From the NCBI GenBank assembly GCA_963664035.2, contig OY760867.2:372001-436000 (forward strand): a DNA stretch of 64,000 nucleotides, written 5' to 3'. Each line of letters begins with the position of its first letter. The first letter of the stretch is position 1. Position numbers and translations under genes: made by a program. Source of the stretch: G958296245 sp963664035. Its GTDB lineage: Bacteria > Chloroflexota > Dehalococcoidia > Lucifugimonadales > G958296245. This document shows positions 7,833 through 15,900 of the stretch, one piece after another. The notes under the pieces are model-generated. The model worked only from the letters and a program-made list of their open reading frames with translations. It was not told the origin of the DNA and did no database searches.

Positions 7833-9305
7833 TACCCAGAGGTCCTTGCCGCCGCCGCCCTGGCTGGAGTTTACGACCAGGCTGCCCCTGCGCAGGGCGA
7901 CGCGGCAGAAGGCGCCGGGGACGATGCGGGTCTCGCGGCCGTGCAGCACGAACGGGCGCAGGTCCACGTGGCGCGGCTCGAACCGGCCGTCGATCAGGCA
8001 CGGCGAGCGGGACAGCGCGAGCACCGGCTGCGAGATGAAGCCCGCCGGATCGGCGCGCACCTGCTCGGCGTACTCGGCGCGCTCCTCCGGCGTCGAGTGC
8101 GGGCCGATGAGCATACCGTACCCCCCGGACTCGCCCACGCGCTTGACCACGAGGTCCTGCAGGTTGTCGAGGGTGTACTCCAAGTCTTCGGGCCGGCGGC
8201 ATAGCCGGGTATCGACGTTGGCGAGTATCGGCTCTTCGCCCAGGTAGTAGCGGACCATGTCGGGCACGTAGGCGTAGACGCTCTTGTCGTCCGCCACGCC
8301 GGTGCCGGGCGCGTTGGCCAGCGTCACGTTGCCGAGCTTGTAGGCGTGCATCAGGCCGGGCACGCCCAGCAGGGAGTCCGGGCGGAAGACCAGCGGGTCG
8401 ATGAAGTCGTCGTCCACCCGCCTGTAGACGACGTCCACCCGCCTCAGCCCGTTGGTGGTGCGCATGTAGACGAAGCCGTCGTTGACGAGCAGGTCGCGGC
8501 CCTCCACCAGCTCCGCGCCCAGCTCGCGCGCCAGGAAGATGTGCTCGTAGAAGGCGGAGTTGTAGACGCCCGGGGTCAGCAGCACGATGCACGGGTCCGA
8601 CCGCCCCTCGGGCGCAAGCTCGCGCAGCGTCTCCTGGAGCAGGCGACCGTAGTGGGACACCTCGCGCACGCGGGCGCTCCGGTACAGCCGCCGCAGGCTC
8701 GACTTGGCCACCTTCCGGTTCGCCAGCATGTAGGAGACGCCGGAGGGCACGCGCAGGTTGTCCTCCAGCACCATGAAGCCGTCGTTGGTGCGCACCAGGT
8801 CGGTGCCGCAGACGGCCACCCACGTACCGTAGGGCGCGGAGAAGCCGCGCAGCTCGACGCGGTACTGCGGGCACCCGCGCACCACGTCGGCGGGTATCAC
8901 GCCGTCGTTGACGATCCGAGGCTCGCCGTAGATGTCCTTGGCGCGAGACTGCCCGTAGACGTCCTCCAGGAAGAGGTTCAGGGTCTTGAGGCGCTGCGTC
9001 AGCCCCGCCTCGAGGTGCTTCCAGTCGGCGCTCGACACCACCCGCGGCAGGCAGTCGACGGGTATGGTCCGCTCCTCGGCCTCCTCGTCCCCGTAGACCG
9101 CGAAGGTGATGCCCTCGTTCGAGAACGAGCGCGTCACACGGTCCTGGATGCTGACGAGCTCCTCGGCGCTGAATTGCGTCAGCGCCTCGTGGACCTGCCG
9201 GGTATGCTCCCTGGCAGAGCCGTCCGGCAGGAACATCTCGTCGTAGATCGATGAATCGAGGTCGTAGCTGTCGAAGTCCATGTCTGCGGTCCGTATCCGG
9301 CGCAT
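7821..9305 (-). CDS. Circularly permuted ATP-grasp family protein
   Basis: 494 residues matching the circularly permuted ATP-grasp type 2 family (DUF404/DUF407): YDEMFLPDGSAREH near the N-terminus, FSNEGITFAVYGDEEAEERTIPVD, FMVLEDNLRVPSGVSYMLANR, VAVCGTDLVRTNDGF and the late VVKRVGESGGYGMLIGPH, expected to hold the nucleotide and metal contacts. ATP-grasp enzymes join a carboxylate to an amine via an acyl phosphate. This is the first gene of the operon with the alpha-E and transglutaminase genes, presumably making and processing a peptide bond in an unidentified product. The stop is adjacent to the Uma2 insertion but the reading frame is intact. Confidence 0.9.
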   Translation of the reverse strand: MRRIRTADMDFDSYDLDSSIYDEMFLPDGSAREHTRQVHEALTQFSAEELVSIQDRVTRSFSNEGITFAVYGDEEAEERTIPVDCLPRVVSSADWKHLEAGLTQRLKTLNLFLEDVYGQSRAKDIYGEPRIVNDGVIPADVVRGCPQYRVELRGFSAPYGTWVAVCGTDLVRTNDGFMVLEDNLRVPSGVSYMLANRKVAKSSLRRLYRSARVREVSHYGRLLQETLRELAPEGRSDPCIVLLTPGVYNSAFYEHIFLARELGAELVEGRDLLVNDGFVYMRTTNGLRRVDVVYRRVDDDFIDPLVFRPDSLLGVPGLMHAYKLGNVTLANAPGTGVADDKSVYAYVPDMVRYYLGEEPILANVDTRLCRRPEDLEYTLDNLQDLVVKRVGESGGYGMLIGPHSTPEERAEYAEQVRADPAGFISQPVLALSRSPCLIDGRFEPRHVDLRPFVLHGRETRIVPGAFCRVALRRGSLVVNSSQGGGGKDLWVLED

Positions 9306-9474
9306 ATACTATATTGCCGAAAAGCTCATGGTCTTGCAAGCCGGCCCTGCCCCACCCCGCCCCGCGATTGCTCGGAAGCCGCGGTCGCCACGGCTTGGAC
9401 GGACGAATGTTCCTTGATACACTTGGGGCGCCCGCCAGCCGGGGCCAACGCCAGACCAGCTAGAGGGAGGCCAC

Positions 9475-10521
9475 GTGGAACAACGCGTCGTTTCGGGCGT
9501 CCGCCAGCAGGACGACGATGCCATGGACAGCAGCCTGCGCCCCCGCAGGCTACGGGACTACGTGGGCCAGGACCGGCTGAAGGTCAACCTGGAGATCGCG
9601 ATCGAGGCCGCAAAGCAGCGGAACGAGGCGCTCGACCACCTGCTGCTGTACGGCCCGCCCGGGCTCGGCAAGACGACGCTGGCCAACATCGTGGCCAAGG
9701 AGATGGACGCCTCCATCAAGACGACTTCCGGCCCCGCGATAGAGCGCCCGGGGGACATGGTGTCGATCCTGACGCGCCTGCAGCCGCAGGAGGTGCTGTT
9801 CATCGACGAGGTGCACCGGCTCAGCCGCGTGGTGGAAGAGGTGCTGTACGGGGCGATGGAGGACTTCGTGGTCTCGTGGGTCATAGACAAGGGGTTGAAG
9901 GCGCGCAGCATCAACCTGTCCATCAAGCCGTTCACCCTGGTGGGCGCCACGACCCGCTACGGCATGGTCAGCTCGCCGCTCCGCGACCGGTTCGGCATGA
10001 CCCACCGCCTGGACTTCTACGACGACGATGCGATGGAGACGATCGTGGAGAGGTCGGCCCGCATCCTCGAGATCGACGCCGAGCGGGAGGGCATGGCGGA
10101 GATCGCCCGCAGGGCCAGGGGCACGCCCAGGGTCGCCAACCGGCTGCTCAAGCGGGTGCGCGACTACGCGCAGGTGATGGCCGACAACGTGGTGACGGGC
10201 GGCGTCGCCCGCGAGGCGCTGACGCGGCTGGAGGTGGACGCCCTCGGCCTGGACGACGTCGACCACATGGTGCTGCGGTCGATCATCGACAAGTTCGACG
10301 GCGGCCCCGTGGGTGTCGAGACGCTGGCCGCCGCCACCAGCGAGGAGGCCGACACGATCATGGATGTGTACGAGCCCTACCTGCTCCAGATCGGCTTCCT
10401 GGACCGCACCCGCCGAGGGCGCGTGGCGACGCGCCGGGCCTACGAGCACATGGGCGTACCCTACGCCGCCAGAGAGCCCAGCCCCCCGCAAGGCAACCTC
10501 TTCGAGGTCCCGCCGGCATAG
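9475..10521 (+). CDS. ruvB: Holliday junction branch migration helicase RuvB
   Basis: RuvB is the hexameric AAA+ motor that, with RuvA, drives branch migration of Holliday junctions in recombination repair. The 348 residues have family length. Walker A GPPGLGKTT is at residues 60-68, Walker B with DEVH at 111-114, sensor GATTRYGMVSSPLRDRFG follows, and a C-terminal winged-helix DNA-binding domain ends the protein. The GTG start is chosen because GAGGGAGG precedes it by 5 bp. The gene stands alone on the plus strand; ruvA and ruvC are not next to it. Confidence 0.96.
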   Translation: MEQRVVSGVRQQDDDAMDSSLRPRRLRDYVGQDRLKVNLEIAIEAAKQRNEALDHLLLYGPPGLGKTTLANIVAKEMDASIKTTSGPAIERPGDMVSILTRLQPQEVLFIDEVHRLSRVVEEVLYGAMEDFVVSWVIDKGLKARSINLSIKPFTLVGATTRYGMVSSPLRDRFGMTHRLDFYDDDAMETIVERSARILEIDAEREGMAEIARRARGTPRVANRLLKRVRDYAQVMADNVVTGGVAREALTRLEVDALGLDDVDHMVLRSIIDKFDGGPVGVETLAAATSEEADTIMDVYEPYLLQIGFLDRTRRGRVATRRAYEHMGVPYAAREPSPPQGNLFEVPPA

Positions 10522-10578
10522 GCGGGGCTATGCCGGGGACCGGAGGGAGACGACAGCACCGGTCCGCCTTCCAGCAGT

Positions 10579-11235
10579 TTATAGGGAGATACGGTCAGGC
10601 ATCGGGGAGGCGGATACTACCTTCCCCACCACACCTACCAGTAACACCAGCGCAGCGACGAGCCTGGGCCTGAGAATCTCCCTCCCCTGTGAGGGCCTCC
10701 GCCTGAGCCTCTCCACCACTTCCTCAAGCCTCTCGTCAGAGAGTGACCTGACCGCACGGAGCGTCGCCCGTGCCATGAGCATCACGAGCAACTCACTGAC
10801 AACGCCCACCGCCAGGAGGACCCCTCCCCACTTCAGGGCGTCGGGGAATTGGGTGAACCCCAGGGTCGGGAGAGTCAACCCAACGACGACTAACCCTCCC
10901 CCGGTGGCTATCACTGCCACAACCACCATGGCATACACATTACCGATGACCACCGAGGAACGATTCGACACCGACCGGAAGAACCCCTCCACATCATCGA
11001 CCCCGACACGGGCAAGGGCCTGCGCGAATCTCCTCGCCGTCCCGGCGTACGCCCAAGAGTTAAAGAGTGCGAGCCCGACGGATGTGGCGGAGAAGGCCAG
11101 GGTCCAGATTATGGCTACCCCGCCCCACTCCTCGACGGGATAAGACGTCAGGGCCAGCAGCACACAGACGCAGGACACGAGAATAAGCATCCGTATCAGG
11201 CTGCCCACAGAAGGGTATACGCAATATATCCTCAT
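10579..11235 (-). CDS. Multi-pass membrane protein, unknown function
   Basis: 218 residues with about five hydrophobic segments (for example MLILVSCVCVLLALTS, VAIIWTLAFSATSVGLALF, VYAMVVVAVIATGGGLVVVGL, WGGVLLAVGVVSELLVMLM, LVAALVLLVGVVGKVV) and a charged loop SLSDERLEEVVERLRRRP before the last one. I recognise no family. It is the third and last gene of a minus-strand set with two smaller membrane proteins (11254-11553 and 11576-11743), with gaps of 18 and 22 bp, so the three probably work together. Confidence 0.6.
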   Translation of the reverse strand: MRIYCVYPSVGSLIRMLILVSCVCVLLALTSYPVEEWGGVAIIWTLAFSATSVGLALFNSWAYAGTARRFAQALARVGVDDVEGFFRSVSNRSSVVIGNVYAMVVVAVIATGGGLVVVGLTLPTLGFTQFPDALKWGGVLLAVGVVSELLVMLMARATLRAVRSLSDERLEEVVERLRRRPSQGREILRPRLVAALVLLVGVVGKVVSASPMPDRISL

Positions 11236-11253
11236 CTCTTCCCTCCCTCTCCC

Positions 11254-11553
11254 CTACTCAGGGGGAGCGCCCCGACTGGCCTTCCAATGGACTCGCACCA
11301 AGTCAACCGTATCGATTGTGTTGATCACCGTGTTCACAGTGGCAGCGGCTAACAGCCACATGATGAAGAGACCCTGCATCAACCTCACCGTCGACTCGGA
11401 GACGATGTCACCTGCGATGAGTCCGAACGCGCGATGACCGAGGATGATGATACCGCACGCGGCTAGCCACGTACACGTCACGATGAGTATCCGCACGACG
11501 AAGTTGAGGCAGAACCTCAAATAGGCCCCTGTCGACTCGTAGAGAAGCGGCAA
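11254..11553 (-). CDS. Small membrane protein, unknown function
   Basis: About 99 residues if it starts at the TTG at 11553, which has GGAGAGGAG 8 bp upstream. The open frame runs further up to 11940, but that longer reading would pass through the 11576-11743 gene in another frame and then through a toxin remnant, so a short product is preferred. Two hydrophobic helices are visible (VVRILIVTCTWLAACGIII, GLFIMWLLAAATVNTVI), followed by a basic tail. No family is recognised. Confidence 0.5.
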   Translation of the reverse strand: MPLLYESTGAYLRFCLNFVVRILIVTCTWLAACGIIILGHRAFGLIAGDIVSESTVRLMQGLFIMWLLAAATVNTVINTIDTVDLVRVHWKASRGAPPE

Positions 11554-11575
11554 AGTGGAGGACTCCTCTCCCCAC

Positions 11576-11743
11576 CTACACAGCCCCGAGGGCCCCCGCG
11601 ACGGCCCCTGCGACCACCGCCCAGGTGGAGAAGACCACAAGGGCCGTCCCTCCGTTGTTCCCCCACACAGGAACCAGCCCCCCCGCGACCCACCACGCGA
11701 CGAGGGATGCCACGAGCAGCACGAAGATACCTGGTAGCTCCAT
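11576..11743 (-). CDS. Very small membrane protein
   Basis: 55 residues from the ATG at 11743, with GGAGG 11 bp upstream. Two hydrophobic stretches (GIFVLLVASLVAWWVAGGLV and ALVVFSTWAVVAGAVAGALG) make a helical hairpin. It heads the three-gene membrane operon running to 10579. A frame extending 26 codons further upstream is charged and unlike a signal peptide, so the shorter start is preferred. Function unknown. Confidence 0.5.
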   Translation of the reverse strand: MELPGIFVLLVASLVAWWVAGGLVPVWGNNGGTALVVFSTWAVVAGAVAGALGAV

Positions 11744-11769
11744 CTCCCGCCTCCGTGTTCGTGATGTGG

Positions 11770-11791
11770 GTACATTGTACAACATGTGTAC
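11770..11791. promoter_or_regulatory. Candidate operator/promoter palindrome before the membrane operon
   Basis: The sequence from 11770 to 11791 starts with GTACA and ends with TGTAC, and contains the perfect 8-bp palindrome TTGTACAA. On the minus strand TACAAT inside it would make a reasonable -10 box about 30 bp ahead of the 11743 start. No convincing -35 box is seen. This is a weak inference. Confidence 0.3.
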
Positions 11792-11792
11792 C

Positions 11793-11940
11793 TCATCCTC
11801 GCGGGCGCGGGTCGTCGGCAAGCCCCCCTCACCCGGTCTACGATTCGGCGACGGTCGCCTCTGCCCGAAACCGATTCGAGCTCTTTGGCCGCAGATGGCT
11901 TGATCCGCAGCCTATAGCTTGCCGCGCCGGCGCAGATCAT
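11793..11940 (-). pseudogene. RelE-type toxin remnant, frameshifted and truncated
   Basis: The first 25 or so residues (YRLRIKPSAAKELESVS, then RRIVDRV) match the start of RelE-family mRNA interferases. Right after this the family sequence continues only in another frame (GLADDPRPRG, matching the usual LADDPRPxG segment), and that frame stops at 11793-11795, so about half of the toxin, including its catalytic C-terminus, is missing. It overlaps the 3' end of the XRE antitoxin gene by 29 bp, the normal arrangement of the module. Confidence 0.7.
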
Positions 11941-12235
11941 CGACTACGTCGCCATAGGATAGGTCGGGCTCGTCTGCGCGCTCTTCGAAGGCCGCCACGT
12001 CCTCGGCGTCATCTTCCAGCTCGAACGCGAACAGATCCGCGGTGCTCACGTTAAGGGCTTTGGCGAGGGCGCGGATGTTCTTCAGAGACGGGTTCCGCAC
12101 CCCTCTCTCGATGCCGGACAGGTAGGTCACGTGGACGCCGGCGCGGTGGGCCACCTCCTCTTGAGTAACCCCACGCAGCGCCCTCATAGCGCGTACGTGC
12201 CGACCAAACGCCGATTGGTATCCGTCCACGTCCAC
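11912..12235 (-). CDS. XRE-family helix-turn-helix antitoxin/regulator
   Basis: 107 residues from the GTG at 12235. The helix-turn-helix covers about residues 7-65 (FGRHVRAMRALRGVTQEEVA, then YLSGIERGVRNPSLKNIRALAKAL), a classic Cro/CI-type domain, followed by an acidic tail. It overlaps the start of a RelE remnant by 29 bp, so it was probably the antitoxin of that pair and may persist as an autoregulator. Three small palindromes just upstream (12241-12283) are plausible binding sites. A frame extending upstream to 12529 is arginine-rich and would cover DUF2442 coding sequence, so it is not accepted. Confidence 0.75.
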   Translation of the reverse strand: MDVDGYQSAFGRHVRAMRALRGVTQEEVAHRAGVHVTYLSGIERGVRNPSLKNIRALAKALNVSTADLFAFELEDDAEDVAAFEERADEPDLSYGDVVDDLRRRGKL

Positions 12236-12240
12236 TTGAC

Positions 12241-12283
12241 AGCGTACGCTACCAAATACATAGACTATGCGTCCATAGGCTAT
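12241..12283. promoter_or_regulatory. Candidate operator of the XRE regulator
   Basis: Three short dyads lie directly upstream of the regulator start: AGCGTACGCT (12241-12250, perfect), CATAGACTATG (12259-12269) and ATAGGCTAT (12275-12283). The last two share the half-site ATAG/CTAT with centres 15 bp apart, as expected for cooperative binding by an autoregulating Cro/CI-type protein. The positions are seen in the sequence; the role is inferred. Confidence 0.45.
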
Positions 12284-12330
12284 ACGTCTACCCTGGCGCA
12301 TGAGCCACGACCGTAGGCATGAGGGCCGCC

Positions 12331-12597
12331 CTATACAGGCACGCGAACCCTGTCGTATAGGAACTCGGGGGCGAAGTCGGCGCCGTTGGGCCAGACGAGG
12401 GTCTGAAGCTCCGGATGTACTTCGAAGGACTGGAAGACTTCGAGGGACTTGAGAGGCTCGAAGACCGGGCCGTGGAGCCGATCGGACAGGTCGACCTGCC
12501 CTGCGGCGCCGTCGTCGAACCGCAGCCACAGCACGTAGTCCTTAACGTATGCAGCTTCGACCAGCCTGATGCCGAGGAACCTGCTAATTTCAGGCAT
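12331..12597 (-). CDS. DUF2442 family protein
   Basis: 88 residues with the DUF2442 pattern: AYVKDYVLWLRFDDGAAGQVDLSDRL, then FEPLKSLEVFQSFEVHPELQTLVWPNGADFAPEFLY. DUF2442 genes are often paired with DUF4160 genes in a suspected toxin-antitoxin arrangement, but no DUF4160 partner is present here. The start lies 2 bp downstream of the mutL stop on the same strand, so it may be read through from mutL. Confidence 0.8.
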   Translation of the reverse strand: MPEISRFLGIRLVEAAYVKDYVLWLRFDDGAAGQVDLSDRLHGPVFEPLKSLEVFQSFEVHPELQTLVWPNGADFAPEFLYDRVRVPV

Positions 12598-12598
12598 A

Positions 12599-14386
12599 TC
12601 AGCTCCTGCCGAACTCGCGCTCCAGTTGCGACGTGCTCAGGTGGACCATGGTGGGCCTGCCGTGGGGGCAGGTGTTCGGCTGCCGGCATGACTCCAGCTG
12701 GCGCGTGAGCGCGGTCATCTCCTGTAGCGAGAGGGTCTTGCCCGCCCTGATCGCGCCGTGGCAGGCGATGGAGTAGGCCGCGCGCTCCTCCCACGTCTCG
12801 TAGCCTCCGCCCTCCTCCATCGAGTCGAGCACGTCGGCGAGGCCCTCCGCCGGGCTGCCGGAGGAGAGCGCCGCCGGCACGCCGCGCAGCAGGTAGGTCG
12901 ATCCGCCGAACGGCTCTATGGCGAACCCCAGCCACTCCAGGACCCCGCGCTGGGACTCCACCAACTCCCTGTGCGCCGGGCTCAGGTCGACCGGTACCGG
13001 CTCCATCAGCCCCTGCGCCTCGGCGGCGCTGTCCGACGCGCGCGCCGTGACCTCGTCGAACAGCACGCGCTCGTGGGCGGCGTGCTGGTCGATGAGGTAT
13101 ACGCCGTCGGGGCCCTCGGCGGCGATGTAGGTGCTCTGCGCCTGGCCGAGCACCCGCAGCGCCGGAAGCACGTTGCGCGGCGTCATGTCCTGCGTGAAGG
13201 CGTGGCGGTCCGTCTCCGCGGGTGGAGCCTGGGTTTCGTCCGCAGCCTCGGGCGCCTCGCCCTGCGCCGTCCGGCCCGGCGCCGGGGTCAGCGCCACGAT
13301 GGGGGCGTTCGCCGGCGTGGGCGAATGCGTCGGCGGCGGGGCCGGATGCGGGGCCGAGGTCAACGCGGGCACGGGTGAGTAGGCGGTCAGGGTCCTGCGC
13401 ACCGCGCGTTGCAGCGCCGAGAAGACGAGCCCCTCCCGGTGGAACCTCACGTCCGTCTTCGACGGGTGTACGTTTACGTCGACGTCCTCGTAGGGCAGGG
13501 CGATGTTCACGACCGCCAGCGGAAACCGCCGCTCCATGAGGAAGCCGCGGTAGGCGTCCTCCACCGCGAAGGTCAGCGTCCGGCTCTGTATCCACCTGCC
13601 GTTTACGAACAGGGTTATCTGGCTCCGGTTGGGCCGCGTGACCGCCGGCGGGCTGATCATGCCGCCCGCCTGCGCCCTGGCGGCCTCCGCGTCCGGGCCC
13701 GCCGGCTCCTCCGGCTCGATCTCCAGCATCGCCTCGGCCACCTCCGCCCGGTAGACAGCGGCGAGCGCCTCCCGCAGGCTCCCGGAGCCTGGGCTGGAGA
13801 ACGACAGGGAGCCGTCGACGGTGACCTGGAACCGCACGGCGGGATAGGCGAGCGAGTAGCGCGTGACCAGCGTCTGGATGCGCGACCCCTCGGTCGCCGC
13901 CGTGCGGAGGAACTTGAGGCGCGCCGGGAAGCTCCTGAAGAGCTGTCGCACCGTGATGCTCGTACCCTTCGGGGCGGCGTCGACGTGCTTGCCGAGCGTC
14001 TTGGCGTCCGCGAGCTCGATCCGCGTCCCGGTCTCCTCGCCCTCCGCCCGCGTCACCATCGTTACCCTCGACACCGCGGCGATGCTGGGCAGCGCCTCCC
14101 CGCGAAAGCCCAGGGTCGCTATCGACTCCATGTCCTGCGTGGTCTCCAGCTTGCTGGTGGCGAACCGCCTGAAGGCCAGGGCGACCTCGTCCGCCGGGAT
14201 GCCGGAGCCGTTGTCGACGACGCTCATGTAGTCGACGCCGCCCGCCCTGATCGTCACGGAGATGGATGTGGAGCCGGCGTCGAGGGAGTTCTCCACTAGC
14301 TCCTTGACCACGGCGGCGGGACGGTCGATCACCTCTCCGGCGGCTATCTTGGTCGATACGTCGCGGGGCAGCAGTCTGATGGCCAT
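12599..14386 (-). CDS. mutL: DNA mismatch repair protein MutL
   Basis: MutL links mismatch recognition to strand incision. The start is placed at the ATG giving MAIRLLPRDVSTKIAAGEVIDRP, the canonical N-terminus (595 residues); a frame extending upstream is rejected. The GHKL ATPase domain shows ELVENSLDAGS, GSGIP and GFRGEALPSI. The C-terminal dimerisation domain has DQHAAHERVLFD, close to the endonuclease motif DQHAx2Ex4E but with Asp in the last position, plus ACHGAIRAGK-like and CPHGRPT motifs, so nicking activity is likely. A proline-rich linker spans about residues 345-400. No mutS lies in the window. Confidence 0.95.
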   Translation of the reverse strand: MAIRLLPRDVSTKIAAGEVIDRPAAVVKELVENSLDAGSTSISVTIRAGGVDYMSVVDNGSGIPADEVALAFRRFATSKLETTQDMESIATLGFRGEALPSIAAVSRVTMVTRAEGEETGTRIELADAKTLGKHVDAAPKGTSITVRQLFRSFPARLKFLRTAATEGSRIQTLVTRYSLAYPAVRFQVTVDGSLSFSSPGSGSLREALAAVYRAEVAEAMLEIEPEEPAGPDAEAARAQAGGMISPPAVTRPNRSQITLFVNGRWIQSRTLTFAVEDAYRGFLMERRFPLAVVNIALPYEDVDVNVHPSKTDVRFHREGLVFSALQRAVRRTLTAYSPVPALTSAPHPAPPPTHSPTPANAPIVALTPAPGRTAQGEAPEAADETQAPPAETDRHAFTQDMTPRNVLPALRVLGQAQSTYIAAEGPDGVYLIDQHAAHERVLFDEVTARASDSAAEAQGLMEPVPVDLSPAHRELVESQRGVLEWLGFAIEPFGGSTYLLRGVPAALSSGSPAEGLADVLDSMEEGGGYETWEERAAYSIACHGAIRAGKTLSLQEMTALTRQLESCRQPNTCPHGRPTMVHLSTSQLEREFGRS

Positions 14387-14456
14387 GCTGGTGATATAGT
14401 ACAGTGTGACAAAGGCGGGGTGAAGCCGACGACGGCCCCGCTCCTTGGAGGACGCC

Positions 14457-15413
14457 TTGACCATACGCCCGGCCCTCGCCGACGTGCTGGAAGCGCGCCG
14501 GCGTATTTCGCAATACCTCTCGCGCACGCCCCTGCACCGCTACCGGAGCCTCGACGAGCTCCTTGGCGCGGAGGTGTACGTCAAGCACGAGAACCACCAG
14601 CTATTGGGCTCCTTCAAGATGCGGGGCGCGCTCAACGCGGTGTCGCTGCTGGACGACGAGCAGCGGGAGCGCGGGGTCATAGCGGCCAGCAGCGGCAACT
14701 TCGGGCAGGGCGTCGCGTACGCCGCGTCCGTCTTCGGAGTGCAGGCGAACATCGCGCTGCCGGTGGACGCCAACCCGGGGAAGGTGGCGTCGATACGCCG
14801 GCTGGGGGCCAACGTGATCCACCACGGCGAGGTCTTCGACGACGCGCGGGAGCACGCCGAGCGCCTCGCGCGGGAGGAGGGGTACCACTACGTCCACTCC
14901 GCCAACGAGCCGGCCCTGGTGCCCGGCGTGGCGACGTGTACGCTGGAGGTCGTGGAGGACCTGCCCGACGTGGACGTCATCATAGTGCCGGTCGGCGGCG
15001 GCAGCGGCGCTTGCGGCGCCTGCGTGGTGGCCAAGTCGGTGGACCCCGCAAAGCAGGTGATCGGGGTGCAGGCGGAAGCCGCCCCCGCGGCCTACCTGTC
15101 CTGGAAGGAGCGCCGCATCGTCGAATCGAGGATGGATACGGCGGCCGAGGGGCTGGCGACGCGCGTCGGCTTCGAGATGACCCAGCGGATACTATGGGAG
15201 ATGCTGGACGACTTCATTCTCGTGTCGGAGCGCGATCTGGAAGAGGCCGTGGTGCTGAACCTCGAGCATACTCACAACCTGACGGAGCACGCCGGGGCCG
15301 CCCCGCTGGCGGCGGCGTTGAAGATCAGGGACCGGCTGGCGGGCAAGAAGACGGTGCTGATCATGAGCGGCGGCAACATCACGGTGGAGCAGCTACGCGC
15401 GGCGCTGCATTGA
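14457..15413 (+). CDS. Threonine/serine dehydratase-like PLP enzyme
   Basis: Fold-type II PLP enzyme, probably deaminating L-threonine or L-serine to a 2-oxoacid. From the TTG at 14457, which has GGAGG 7 bp upstream, it is 318 residues; an earlier in-frame TTG at 14445 is possible. Lys54 in GSFKMRGA should bind PLP, SSGNFGQG holds the substrate loop, GGGSGACG the phosphate loop and SGGN near the C-terminus contacts the pyridine nitrogen. It lacks the C-terminal ACT-like regulatory domain of biosynthetic IlvA, so a catabolic or racemase-type role is equally possible. It overlaps the convergent pterin dehydratase gene by 21 bp. Confidence 0.88.
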   Translation: MTIRPALADVLEARRRISQYLSRTPLHRYRSLDELLGAEVYVKHENHQLLGSFKMRGALNAVSLLDDEQRERGVIAASSGNFGQGVAYAASVFGVQANIALPVDANPGKVASIRRLGANVIHHGEVFDDAREHAERLAREEGYHYVHSANEPALVPGVATCTLEVVEDLPDVDVIIVPVGGGSGACGACVVAKSVDPAKQVIGVQAEAAPAAYLSWKERRIVESRMDTAAEGLATRVGFEMTQRILWEMLDDFILVSERDLEEAVVLNLEHTHNLTEHAGAAPLAAALKIRDRLAGKKTVLIMSGGNITVEQLRAALH

Positions 15414-15746
15414 GTCGAACAGCTCGTCGGTCTTGGCCGCCATGATGAAGTCGTTGCGGTGCAGACCCCTGATCTTGTGGGTCCACCAGGCGACGTTGAC
15501 GCGGCCCCACTCGACGGTCAACCGCGGGTGGTGACCCTCCTCCTCCGCCGTCTCGCCCACCCGGTCCGCTAGCTCCATGGCGACGGCGAAGCCCTTGACC
15601 TGGAAGGTGCGGTCGAGCCTCTTTATGCCGTCGTCCTCGGTCAGCCGCCAGTCGGGCACGACGGGGTGGAGCTCCGCTATCTCATCCTTCGTGACCCTCG
15701 GGGAGTCCCTGCGGCAGGCCACGCACTTCTCCTTGTACAGCGTCAT
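15393..15746 (-). CDS. 4a-hydroxytetrahydrobiopterin dehydratase (PCD/DCoH family)
   Basis: 117 residues from the ATG at 15746. The C-terminal 95 residues are a pterin-4a-carbinolamine dehydratase domain: VVPDWRLTEDDGIKRLDRTF, the catalytic EEEGHHPRLTVEWGRVNVAWWTHKIRGLHRND (His-His and later His). The enzyme regenerates quinonoid pterin after aromatic hydroxylation, or may act as a more general pterin-recycling protein. The N-terminus carries a CVAC pair that is common in bacterial members. No aromatic amino acid hydroxylase is nearby. The 3' end overlaps the convergent dehydratase gene. Confidence 0.9.
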   Translation of the reverse strand: MTLYKEKCVACRRDSPRVTKDEIAELHPVVPDWRLTEDDGIKRLDRTFQVKGFAVAMELADRVGETAEEEGHHPRLTVEWGRVNVAWWTHKIRGLHRNDFIMAAKTDELFDSMQRRA

Positions 15747-15792
15747 TCGGTTCCTCCTACGTTCCGCGCGTCCGGCGCGGTGCGCCCTGGGG

Positions 15793-15808
15793 CCATTATC
15801 GTATAATG
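15793..15808. promoter_or_regulatory. Candidate divergent promoter core
   Basis: Between the divergent pterin dehydratase and galU genes lies an inverted repeat CATTAT-CGT-ATAATG (15794-15808) containing TATAAT on the plus strand at 15802-15807 and a similar -10-like sequence on the minus strand. The -35 region is poor in both directions, so this is only a candidate. Confidence 0.35.
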
Positions 15809-15900
15809 CGCCCGTCTTGGCTAACCCACAGACCCATCCTGAGAATCCAAAATCCCGTGAATCCCGATTCTGACAGCCTGCGGTCCCGGGTGGGCGCCGA

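Noticed and set aside
10522..10578. Terminator after ruvB
   Set aside because: ACCGG/CCGGT can pair but the stem is short and no T-run follows.
9414..10673. 419-codon open frame overlapping ruvB in another frame
   Set aside because: Arg/Pro/Gly-rich shadow; ruvB is certain.
11254..11940. A single 228-residue protein over this span
   Set aside because: Its first part is a RelE remnant and its middle overlaps a better small gene in another frame; a TTG with a good ribosome-binding site at 11553 defines the real product.
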